NCBI GenBank assembly: GCA_024752435.1
Contig: CP103037.1
Coordinates: forward strand, 1,426,001-1,490,000
DNA length: 64,000 bases
Source: Allantophomopsis cytisporea
Lineage: Eukaryota > Ascomycota > Leotiomycetes > Phacidiales > Phacidiaceae
Reading direction: 5' to 3'
Shown: positions 12,427 to 22,462 of the stretch, in pieces
Layout: every line of letters begins with the position of its first letter
Numbering within the stretch: position 1 is the stretch's first letter
Translations under genes and position numbers: made by a program
Notes under the pieces: generated by a model
Database searches by the model: none
Told to the model about the DNA's origin: nothing
The model's input: the letters and a program-made list of their open reading frames with translations, nothing else

Positions 12427-14654
12427 TTATAATACTAGAGATCTTGAAAGAGCAGTCCCAGTTGGCATTCTTCCACCAAGAAATTCTTTCACAAGTTCTA
12501 TCTCAAGTATACTACCACCTTTGGCTAGCACTATTTCCCTATATCGTCTTCCCTCCCTTTCATTCATGGGATCAGTCGCGAATCTCGTCTCAAACATATC
12601 TCTTGCAAGTACCTCCGCGCTTCTACAGTTAGCTTTTGCACATCTTAATCAGCATGAGATGGTATACTTACAGAGGGTAGGTATAATATCCCACATCGTT
12701 TCCAGCAAATAAATGTAGAAATCGAGCATGTCCATATCCCCAAGTATGACCCTCCCCATACTCTTCTGGGCCACAAAGCCCTGTAGTATCTCTTCTCAAA
12801 AGGTTGAATAGGTGTACCAAGTCCATCTTCTCCGCCTCTTCAGGACCGGAAATCGAGTGAATAATGATATCGAACAAAGATAGATGCAGATGATGGGCCG
12901 TCACGAACGCAAGATTCAGATTCCTCGTCTCACAAATACTCTCACAGAGATCCAGCGAAGCTTTTTCATCTGGTGCCTTCTTGTTGTCATTTCCTGCTTC
13001 CCATGCGCGTAGATACTCCGGAGAGAGTTGAGAATAGTGGCATGATAGATCCCAAAGTATTGTTGGCTTCCAGTACCAGTTCTCGAGCATTTTACTTGGG
13101 ACTTCGACAAAGTCGTGTGAGGTACCGGTCCCATAGAATCTGGCAAAGTGGGTGCGCCCCACTAGATTGTGAATTGCATGACCAAGCTCGTGGAATACAG
13201 TCACAATATTGAAATGCCGGAGGAGTGTTGGTTTCGTAGGGGTGGGGGCGTTGAATGATGCTATAAGTGCAGTGCTTGGATATTGTTGTGTGCCATCTTC
13301 TTTGGTGAATCCCTAAACTTATTAGACAATGTGCAAAATAGGACAATGAACTCACAGCTTGAAAGGTAGCATTGAAAGCTCCGTTGATCTTTCCATTGCG
13401 AGATAATAGGTCTAGATATAAGTAGCCCAAAAAGTCACCACTGCTGGTCTCTTTATTCCAAACCTCCACTATCGTAACATCAGCATGCCATATCGGTACT
13501 GTTTTGTGCTCTCCTCTGCTACCGGGAACTTCTACAAAGACTATGCCAAAAAGTCGCTCGAAGATGTCTAGTAGGCCACGGAGTGTCTTATCTAACGAGA
13601 AGTACTCGGATATTCTACTCTCGTTGAATGAAAATAGCTTCTCTTGCATTAGCCGGGTATAAAACAGCTCATCCCAGAGATATATTCTTTCATCAATATG
13701 GGCGACAGGTACACCCTTTTCTCGCAGATACGCTCTCTTGAAGTTTTTCAATTCTGAGAGATTTTTCTCGCGTCGCGATTTCACCTGCGTCCTCAAATCA
13801 TCCAGAAACCCCCTAACTGTCTCAGCAGTCAACATACGACCCTGCATCTTGAAGTCCCCATATGAAGCGTACCCCAACAACCGTGCAAATTCTTCTCTCA
13901 AGATAACTAGTTCCTTGAGCAAGGGCACATTCTCCGGGCACTTGTTCTCATTGCCGATAAACATTCGCCGCCTAGTCTCCGGATTTGTCGCATATGTCAA
14001 AGCATTATCCAACTGGACTTTCCTAAAACCGATGTTGAACTTCCCTTCATTCTCACTCCCTTCCTAGCCTTTCTTAAAACTACTGATGATATCCGCCGGA
14101 ACGCCACTCAATTCCTCGGCCGTGAACCAAATTCCGCCTTTTTCTTACCCCACGTTGCGCAAGCACTTGGCAGCAACTTCATCCGCCCTCTTATTGACCT
14201 CCTCAAACCTCTTTTTCTCCTCATCCGGAATATCAACTCCGTGGGAGATGAACTCCGCATACACTTTTTGCAAATAATGGCTCTCCTCCGCACTGACCCC
14301 CTCGTCTTTCTCCTGTATCGCACGTACTAGTTCGAAAATATCCTTGCGCGTTGAAAGTTCCTGGCCATACGCTCTCCAACGCTTGTCTGCTTTCAAAGAT
14401 GCCCTACGCATATCCACGGATGGAGACGCGTATTTGAAGAAAGCTGTGAGGCTTTCGATATCCAGCCTTTGGTTCTCGTCTGAGGCGAGTGGGAGGAGCG
14501 TATTTGAAAAGGTAGCTTTTAACGGATCACATGATGCTATCTTGTCTATGTTTTGGCGGGATTTTGAGATTGCAGACTGTGTTTCTAAAAGTAGAGTGGT
14601 TGGTGCTTGTTCAAAAGTGACTAATGGCTGCGGTGGAATTTTGGAGGTAGCCAT
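12427..14654 (-). pseudogene. M3 family metallopeptidase (saccharolysin/thimet oligopeptidase-like), two in-frame stops
   Basis: Reading from ATG at 14654, three exons fit a complete M3 peptidase: 13356..14654, 12672..13312 and 12427..12622, with introns of 43 and 49 nt; 711 codons including two stops. The zinc motif HELGHAIH (about residue 474) and the downstream Glu of FVEVPSKMLENW are intact, so the catalytic centre is preserved. Codon 170 is TAA (14145-14147) and codon 197 is TAG (14064-14066). The 26 codons between them still encode the conserved GIWFTAEELSGVP segment, and the frame never shifts. Either the gene is a young pseudogene, or the stop-bearing piece is spliced out: a good donor GTAAGA at 14148 and an AG ending at 14056 would remove 93 nt in frame. 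Family members are cytosolic oligopeptidases. It is probably a divergent paralogue rather than the main Prd1-type enzyme. Confidence 0.8.
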
Positions 14655-15408
14655 CGTGACAATTGGTGTTGAGAGCGACTTTAGAAGAAAATGAGAAGGT
14701 AGAAGAGAGTGTACGTATGAGAAATATACTTGTACTTGGGTTAAAGTAGCTTTGGGTGGTTCTAGGGATGGCGGATGACTACGCTGAGCCAGAGATGCAC
14801 AAATAAAGATAAGCTGCAAAGATGAAAGAATAGGGATGAAGTCCACAATCAGCTCGTTCAACCAAGTAGTTTAACCTGTTGAAGTAAATATTAGGCGTCA
14901 ATAATATTCATAGTTGTTGTAAAGGCAAAGAGTGGGGAATGGATTTGATAAGAACACAGAATGCTCGCAGATCAGTTGCCTTTTACTACATGGTCTTACA
15001 CATCCTAATCCCAGCATATGAAAAGTTTACAGGCTCGTCAACTATTTCCTATCACTAACCATGCCTGGTTTTTGATACCCTCTTAAAGCCTTGGGCAGAA
15101 GGGCTCCAGCTAGCATCTGTTGTCGACTTGATTCCAGAGTGCCATATGCCGGAGATGACCAATTTTGGATCGCAAGTCATCCGCAATCGTACAAAAGAAT
15201 CACAGTACAAACACTGAGCATTGTTAGCCGTAACGAGTATCTATATAAGCACATAGCTAGTTCTATTATTCTAGGCACAGATCTGTTCTAACATAATTTA
15301 ACATAATTCTAACAGCACAAAACCAGATGCCGAGTAACCTCCAGATCTGTAGCAACAAAGAAGCTCTCGAATTCCCCTATTCAGTCTATTTCAGTTTCAA
15401 CACACTCT
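14655..15408. other. Intergenic region upstream of M3 peptidase
   Basis: About 750 bp, serving as 5' flank of the peptidase gene and 3' flank of the asparaginase gene. No gene, repeat or RNA recognised. Confidence 0.5.
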
Positions 15409-17176
15409 TTACTCTCCCCTCTCCTCAGCATGTAGAACACCACCCGCAGCCCTCAGAACCTCCACATTCTCCTGTTTACCAGCCTGCACCGCCAAAAACA
15501 ATGGCGTATTCCCAAGCGCGTTCCGAGCATGCACACTAGCCCCAAGCTTCAACAATTCACTAACAACCTCCTTACTCGCACCCACAGCAGCAAGATGCAG
15601 CGCCGAATTACCCAGAGTATCCGTTTGTCTCAGCAGGCCCGGCACAGCAGCCAAGACTTCCTTACCAACAGCATCACGCACCTCCTCAATATCATCGACG
15701 GCAATCGCATGCGCAAGCAATGTGAAGGCAGCGACGTTCGCGGGCAGACTAGGATGGTGGTTTGGCGGGTGGGAGAACAGCGTAGGCGTGCTGACCGTCA
15801 TCTCACCACGATGCGAGTACGTCATAGCCTTGATGATCTCGTTGGTGGACATGTCCGTGGTAAAAAGGTAGGCGAGCTTCGTCAGTGCCGCCTCGGTCGT
15901 CATGTCATGGCCGAAGACGACACCCACGTTTCCGAGTTTCTTGGCCGGTGCGTATAGCGGTGATACGGAGCCCGATGGACATTGACTGACGTTGACGATC
16001 ACAATGTCCTTCTGTACTAGCGATTCGATTCCCGCTAGGAAATCGCCCTCTGGACTATTGCCCGCGCCGAAGGTCTCGAGGATTAATCCACGCACGCCGG
16101 ACGCGCTTATCATGGAGGTTATCATCGACGCTTTGATTCCTGGGAAGATGCGGATACAGGCTACTGCATCGGTACGTAGGGTAGGGCGAAGGGTTATGGG
16201 CGAGATATCGGTTGCGCGCTCGATTAAATGCCAATTGATGTCAATGGAAATGGAGTTGAATTTTGCGAGGGGCTCGTAGTTTGGCGAGGCGAAGGCTTCG
16301 AAGTCGGATGCTGAGATCTTTGTTGTACGATTGCCACGGTACAGCGTGTGGTGGAAGAAAAGGCAGACTTCAGGGATGGAGAAGGAGCCAGCTATGATAA
16401 GAGCACCGAGGAGATTGGATACGGCGTCCGATTGGAGAGTAAAGATCGGGGATTGGGATCCAGTAAAGACGATTGGCTTGCCTAGATTGGCAATCATGAA
16501 GGAGAGTGCGCTGCAAGTGTATGACATGCTATCTGTGCCGTGTAGGACGACGAAACCGTCATACGAATGGTAGTTTGCCAGGATGGACTTTCCAATTTGC
16601 GTCCAACCTTCCGAGGAAATGGATGAGGAGTCGAGAAGAGGGTGGAACTCGTGTACTGTGTAACGGATTGGGCGAGGGTGCTTTCCTGGAGGAAGGCGGA
16701 GAGATGGGGATTTGAGGTGAGTGCCATCATTGTGGATTACAGGAAGATCGACTATGATTGTTAGTGGCGACACTTGATATATAACTTTGGATGAGAATCA
16801 AATGATCAAAGAGATAAGAAATATCAAAATGGAGGAGGTATATACACGGCCAAAAGGAGACAGAGACCCCATAAACACCGGCCCAGGATTTGATGCCAAC
16901 TCCCAAAAATAAATTAAAAGAATTCCAGATTACCCAACAGCTCTTGACCCATCTCTCAAAATGCCCGTCTCCCAACATTAACAAAAGTAAAAGTCAACAC
17001 TCACTATAATCAGACCCATCATTGAAACTTTGCCTAGGAGCCATTGCCTCCTTCATGAAACCCGTAACGGGGACAAGACCTTGTGGTGAGTCCTTCATGC
17101 ATATGGTACCGCCGGTCATGATGACCAGCACACGTGACTCGACCTGTTGAGCGGCGGCCATATTCGAAGTGTCCAT
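15409..17176 (-). CDS. Cytosolic L-asparaginase with C-terminal ankyrin repeats
   Basis: Two exons, 17005..17176 and 15409..16751, separated by a 253-nt intron; 504 aa. Family: type I L-asparaginase joined to ankyrin repeats, like animal ASPG. It hydrolyses asparagine to aspartate and ammonia. Visible motifs: the first catalytic Thr in VIMTGGTICM, the second catalytic motif VLHGTDSMSYT, and VFTGSQSPI. The C-terminal 120 residues hold about three ankyrin repeats (LGNSALHLAAV, LGNTPLFLAVQ). The N-terminal active-site loop lies on exon 1, so the splice is needed for activity; the junction gives ...DYS-IDLP. Frames continue upstream to non-ATG codons, and MDTSN at 17176 is the first good ATG. No signal peptide is seen. 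It is divergent from the 17.9 kb gene. Confidence 0.9.
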
Positions 17177-17910
17177 GGCCTCTTGTGCCTCACCAAATAA
17201 ATGACAGAAGAGAGTAAGGAGAGGAGTTAGATTTCCCAGATTCCGATGATCCGACACTAGTTTATGTCCAATCCTCTTTTTTTGGTATCAGCGGAGACGA
17301 GAGAGAAAGGAAAACGACGAGAGCGATAAGAGATGCTATTCTCAAGTCAAATCTTTCGATTTTAGCTCCTATACAAGGAGAGATAAAACACAATGAGGCG
17401 ATAGAAGATATGTGAGGAGTCACAATATGAGATTTTCTTTTCTTTCCTTTCCTCGTCGTCGTACTTGCGTCGCTGTAATAAATCAAATTAAATCAAATAT
17501 AGGGAAGGGCATTTGAAGAATAATTTTCTTAAGCCTTGCCGCTGTCGGCCACACTGGCGGGGGACCTTAGGCACGAAAGCACGAGAGAAAAACACAAAGG
17601 TTCGTGCTAACAGTTGCCATTACCTACGAAGTAAGTTATAGTCATGTTTTCTCTGCGGCTGCAGATGAATCCTAGTTGCTTTTGTGGTGATAGGAGGGGG
17701 CATGCCTGAGACTCAAATGGCGGGGCAGGAATCCCTGTACGCGACAACGAAACTCTGAATCCTGCGAATCCCTACGTCAAGCAAAGTCGATATAAACCTC
17801 CCGCCTCGACATCTACAGTACCACCTACACAACACCACGCCACACATCACAGCCCAAACCTCACCGTCGACTACCCACGAAGACAAAACGAAAGACCACC
17901 TCACATAAAG
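17177..17910. promoter_or_regulatory. Divergent promoter region
   Basis: About 730 bp shared by the asparaginase gene (-) and the 17911 gene (+). No ORF of interest. The 120 bp before 17911 are C/A-rich and T-poor on the plus strand, typical of fungal 5' leaders. Confidence 0.5.
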
Positions 17911-18663
17911 ATGGCAGGCTATTACCCCCCCGAATCCTTCTATCCGCCCGCGAAACGCATCCGCCCAAACCCGCCCACAACCCCTTCCACGCAGACCCCG
18001 CCGTCCCCCTCCCCCTCAACCACAACAACCCCAACACCACCGACGCCACCACGCTCCATAACGCCCATCGAAGCCGCCGTGCTCTCGCTGCCGCCCGCAA
18101 CCCTCAAGGCAATCCTGCTGCTCTCGGCCCAAAACCACCCCGACATAGCAACGCATCTCTACACGGCGCACAACGAGCTCATCCTCGCGGAGTCGCAGGC
18201 CGTGCAGAGCTTCACGCATCTCGTGCAGGCGGCGTGGCATGCGCTGAACCCGCGGTATCGCGGCAGCAGTGCGCGGCAGGTGGAGAGTGCGGGGGAGGTG
18301 GTTGGCGAGGTGCGCGAGGTCGTGGCGGAGATTGCGAGTGCGGGCTTGACGGGTAGTTTTGGCACGCGGAGGAATGCGGTGCTTGCGTTGGTTGAGGTGG
18401 CGGAGCAGGTTAGGGATGCGGCTGATGTGCTGGGTGTGGAGGTGAGGAGGAGGGACTGTGGGGTTAGGGAGGCGATTGGGGAGGTTTTTAGGGGGTTGGG
18501 TGGGGATGAGAGGGAGTCTGTTGCGCAGGAAGTGGGCGAGAGGGTTAGGGGGTTGGTTGGGCAGGTCTTGGGGATTGATGAGGTGCTGGGGCTGCTGGGT
18601 GAGGAGGAGGGGGTGCGGATTGAGGTAGAGGTGCCGACTGTCGTTACGGATCATCATCATTGA
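17911..18663 (+). CDS. Conserved fungal protein of unknown function
   Basis: Single exon, 250 aa, ATG after CATAAAG. Residues 1-50 are Pro/Thr-rich low complexity (MAGYYPPESFYPPAKRIRPNPP, then many TPP and PSPS). A helical domain follows, beginning ITPIEAAVLSLPPATLKAILLLSAQNHPDI and continuing through Glu/Val/Arg-rich helices. It ends in three His. I recognise it as a type conserved in Pezizomycotina but without a known role. The LPPATLKxILL...HPDI stretch vaguely resembles the nuclear tethering factor Sts1/Cut8, which is too weak to name it. GC content is high relative to neighbours, and the minus strand shows long spurious frames for that reason. Confidence 0.8.
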   Translation: MAGYYPPESFYPPAKRIRPNPPTTPSTQTPPSPSPSTTTTPTPPTPPRSITPIEAAVLSLPPATLKAILLLSAQNHPDIATHLYTAHNELILAESQAVQSFTHLVQAAWHALNPRYRGSSARQVESAGEVVGEVREVVAEIASAGLTGSFGTRRNAVLALVEVAEQVRDAADVLGVEVRRRDCGVREAIGEVFRGLGGDERESVAQEVGERVRGLVGQVLGIDEVLGLLGEEEGVRIEVEVPTVVTDHHH

Positions 18664-19360
18664 GATATAAGGGAACTATAACGAAGTTTGGGAAATGAAG
18701 ATGGCGGAGATACGAGCATATTCTGATGAAACTCAGCGCATGGAATTGAATATGAAGGCGTTTGTTTATTGGATTAGGTGGCTTTGGGGAGTTCTGAAGG
18801 GGCGAAGATTTTGGAATGTATGAGTGAGGACATCCGTTTGGTTAGTCTTGGCGGTTGTGAATATTGTGGTGTATTGGGGATCTTGAATATTTAGCTGTGG
18901 GACTTGGATGGGACTATGCTTGATGTCAAGGTGTACGGTCTTTCTATCTGGGTGTATATTAGTTGGGTGTATAATCAGAGTGGGAGTGGTGTTTGTTTAT
19001 AAATGCATCGGAAGGAGTAATCATGGGCATTAGAGGGTAATTGGCATATTTAATAGGCGAATATAGAGGTACAAATTTAACATATATAAACCATATGGGC
19101 CTTGGCGATGAACGGTTATATGATTTTTGCTCAAGAGTCGATGTATATAGGAACGAAATTGTCACTTGGTCTCAGACTTATAGACTAGCCGTACATATAT
19201 GACGCATCGATGTTTATCTTAAAAGTATCACTCTTTTATTTAGAATTACAAGCCATGAGGCTTCGTATAGGTCTATGTAGAATGTTTCTACTCTATGTAA
19301 GTCATATAGCTCAATATTGCATCCATCTATGCATGCTCCTGTCACCTACGCCAGTTAAAA
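18664..19360. other. Intergenic region, convergent 3' ends
   Basis: About 700 bp between the convergent 17911 gene and RIT1. AT-rich towards RIT1; only short frames; nothing recognised. Confidence 0.5.
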
Positions 19361-20758
19361 TCAGCTCGGCCTCTCCATCAAAAAGCTATTAACACTCTGC
19401 AATGTAGCCCGACTCGGATTCACATGCGGCATCTCAACCATAAGCCGGCTCAATCTCTGCTTGATATACCCCTTGTCCATCCCCTTCCCCTGCTTACCAT
19501 CTTTCATGCACTCCCACTCGCATAATCTCTCCCCCTCATCATAGAAAAGACACAGCACGGCAAGCGCCACACCCACGGCTGTATCCTTCCCAGATGCGCA
19601 GGAGATCAAAACCCTCGTCCCAGCTCTTGGCTTCGCGAGAATGCCGCGCAGAAACTCCACTACGACAGGTAGAGCAGTGCGCAGGTTTCTACTTCCAATC
19701 TTATGCGCACCGAGTCCAATGGTCAAATTATACTTATCTTTCACCCAGTCAGCCTGCGGTGTGGCATCAGGAAGTAAGATGACACGGATATCGCCCGGCC
19801 TGACCTCTGCCGCCAACAACGCATCATTCGCAGCAACTACCAGACTCCCATCCGGCGTGACCGCCTCCGGCAGCGGTGTCGCTTTCGTAATAGCTTCGTG
19901 TTCGCCAACTAACCGCTCAATCACACCCGACAATTCCTCCTCGGGGAGCGAGTGGAGGAGATCTGCGTTCGCCCAGAAGATATCTGGCGTCAATCCCCCT
20001 GCCCAGTTCTCCGTATCGTCCGCCGCGCCTTGAATATAGCCTTCGTGCGCGCCCTCGGTGCCGGTGATACGGCGTGAGGATGTGCAGCAGATGATGGGCG
20101 TGAAGGAGGTGAATAGGGGATGGTGCGTATCGACTTCGAGCGAGGAGTCGGGCGTTATCCAAAGGGGGCGCAGGGGCTTCGATATTTTGGCACGGAGGGT
20201 AGAGAGGTCTAGGTCGAGGGCGAGGAAGGACTCGAGAAGGGCTGGGATGCGCGCTTGGATTTGCGCGTGCTCGGACGGCGACACGACGGAGGGCGGCGTG
20301 TATAGATCGTGAGCTGCGTCGTCCTGGGGAAACAGCGCGCGATTCAGCACGCAGCTCCATATGGGGATGGTCTTGCTCAGTGCATCGGGCATGCTCTTCC
20401 CGCGCCGTGTCGAGTCCACGATTATAGCTTTGCCGTGTTCCGCGAGCACATCGAGTAGCTGCAGATTCAGTCGCCGTGTGCTGAAGAACCAGATCCCTGT
20501 GTGCCCATCTGTGGATTTGAAATACGCACTGCCGGTTTTGGTTTCCGGTGGGATGTACCAGCTGCCGCAGCGCTCATTCGCGATTAGTGGGGCATTGTAG
20601 GCTGCACTGACGGAGAGGACGAAGGTGCTGTCCAGCTGGATTGAGCGGAGACGATTGTGGATTGAGAGGGTGGAGCGTTTAAGAGAGGTGAGGATCTGGG
20701 AGAAGTTGTGGTTTGCAGCGGAATCGAAGATTAGAGAAGATGTTGTTAGGTGGCTCAT
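19361..20758 (-). CDS. RIT1: Initiator tRNA 2'-O-ribosyl phosphate transferase
   Basis: Single exon, 465 aa, from ATG at 20758. Recognisable Rit1 features: the N-terminal domain with NRLRSIQLDSTFV, the conserved ANERCGSWY and FKSTDGHTG motifs, IIVDSTRRGKSMPDALSKT and IPIWSCVLNR. The C-terminal phosphatase-like part contains the loop LISCASGKDTAVGVALAVL. The yeast enzyme adds phosphoribosyl to A64 of initiator tRNA-Met so that it is excluded from elongation. Length fits the family. A 55-bp hexamer repeat lies about 155 bp upstream of the start. Confidence 0.93.
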   Translation of the reverse strand: MSHLTTSSLIFDSAANHNFSQILTSLKRSTLSIHNRLRSIQLDSTFVLSVSAAYNAPLIANERCGSWYIPPETKTGSAYFKSTDGHTGIWFFSTRRLNLQLLDVLAEHGKAIIVDSTRRGKSMPDALSKTIPIWSCVLNRALFPQDDAAHDLYTPPSVVSPSEHAQIQARIPALLESFLALDLDLSTLRAKISKPLRPLWITPDSSLEVDTHHPLFTSFTPIICCTSSRRITGTEGAHEGYIQGAADDTENWAGGLTPDIFWANADLLHSLPEEELSGVIERLVGEHEAITKATPLPEAVTPDGSLVVAANDALLAAEVRPGDIRVILLPDATPQADWVKDKYNLTIGLGAHKIGSRNLRTALPVVVEFLRGILAKPRAGTRVLISCASGKDTAVGVALAVLCLFYDEGERLCEWECMKDGKQGKGMDKGYIKQRLSRLMVEMPHVNPSRATLQSVNSFLMERPS

Positions 20759-20913
20759 GTTTGTGTGGCTTGGTGCGGGGTGCGATGCATAGAATTCATA
20801 GAGCCGTCATCAGTCAGTCAGTGCTTGATTATGCTTTATTTGGAGGCGAGGTTGTTGTAGATCTGATGTTGAGATCTGATGTTCGTTTGATCTACAGTAT
20901 GTTGATCAGATAC

Positions 20914-20968
20914 CGATCTTGATCTTGACCTTGATCTTGACCTTGATCTTGATCCTGATCCTGATCCT
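20914..20968. repeat. Imperfect hexamer tandem repeat (GATCTT/GACCTT/GATCCT)
   Basis: Nine consecutive six-base units of three closely related types are read directly, in the 5' flank of RIT1. Confidence 0.9.
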
Positions 20969-22462
20969 CTCAAGGTATCAGTCGGGCATGAGCTGTTTCT
21001 GTTTTTCCTGAATCAAAGATTTACGTCTTTTCTGCCTTCACTCCACTCGTCTTAGTTCCCGTTTTGATCCAGCTTCGTTCATATTGTGGTTTGTGCGGAT
21101 CGTGCCGCTGCCATTGATGATTGATGGTTCACCTGTCAACGCCCATTGTTGTGTGTGAGCAAATGCTGATTAGAACAAGATTTGATCGCCATTATCTCAC
21201 CAGAACATTTCAATGTCTATCCAGATGAAGTGCGTCTTGGATATCCTCCAACCATTCCCTCCATACCCCCTTCTTTTCCTTTCCTTTCCTTTCCTTTTCT
21301 TGTTCTCTTTTCTTCTTTATGTTGCAGAGCAATAATGGTGATTGGGCATACACTTCGGCCTGACGTCAGTGCGCAGCTGAGAGTATGTTGCAATGATGAT
21401 ATGATGGCGAGGGGCGGTGGTCTATATTTGCATGGACATGATTGATCTATCTTCGCGATATCTCGGGACAGTGGAGGGGTCAGGATGTCCATCCGTCAGT
21501 GGAGAATGAGTATAATAAATAACAATTCAAGTGGTGTTGATGAATTAAATCAATGATTATTTACTGTGACATTTATATTTGTATTTATTTTATCGTCTTA
21601 CTTAACGCTTTCTTATCTTACTGTCTGTCTGTCTGTCTCTCTCTCGGATGCGTCATACCCAACCTCCCTCACTTGTTTTCTTTGCCCTTCTCAGCCCAGC
21701 TTCCCTCTCTTCACGTGGCAGAAGTAGATGCATTCTCCATCTTCTTACATGATCTCTCATGCTTGATTTACATTCACTGCTGCATTTACATGACCTACTA
21801 CAGATCTCATGTACACAACAACTACCTATTCGACTACTTACTACCTGATGAGCGTGACTCTCTCTCCTCTTGTCGGGGATTACAGGCCAGTCAAGCAGCC
21901 ATAAATACATACCTGACTACCTGACTACCTGACTACCTCACTCACTACCTCACTACATCACCTGTAATCCCTGCATTGTCTCGTCATCTGTCCTGGCCCC
22001 CATCACATTTGCCCGCATTGGAGAGACACCAGCACGCCAAAGCCACAAGCTTGCAAGTCAAGTCTGCAAGCCTGCTTCGACCAAGGACATGGGTGAATGT
22101 CCCACTCTCCCATTCACTACTACCGTACCAGCAACTACAACTACCACATTTCATCGGCGTCGCATCTGTTTCAACTTCTATCGCTCACTCACCCCACATC
22201 ACATTCTCTCCTCCGATTGAAAAAGAACTGAGCACAACTTTTGTTCCCGATTTCATAAAACCCCATCGACTCATCCCCAACCACCTCACTTTCACGGAAG
22301 TAAACATCATCTCTTTCCGAATCTCTTCAGTTGTGTGTAACCAACACAACATCCTCCGCCAGATCCAAGCCTGTGTCGCTGGTAATCTCACACATCCCTT
22401 CACCACAGGACACCCTCTATATAACCAACTTCTCCCGCATTTCTACTCTTAAAACCATTACT
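20969..22462. promoter_or_regulatory. Long upstream region/leader of the DUF8035 gene
   Basis: About 1.5 kb between RIT1 and the plus-strand DUF8035 gene. It holds a CTGT/CT microsatellite (21621-21645) and ACTACCTG-type short repeats (21905-21960). From about 21,900 the plus strand is rich in C, A and T and poor in G, as in long fungal 5' leaders. No protein gene supported; the frames at 21553 and 21976 look random. Confidence 0.5.

Noticed and set aside
12174..12632. 152-codon plus-strand frame
   Set aside because: Overlaps the antisense of the M3 peptidase last exon and its 3' flank; starts at a non-ATG codon, no conserved motif.
18016..18660. 214-codon minus-strand frame
   Set aside because: Antisense shadow of the GC-rich 17911-18663 gene; Pro/His/Arg-biased composition.
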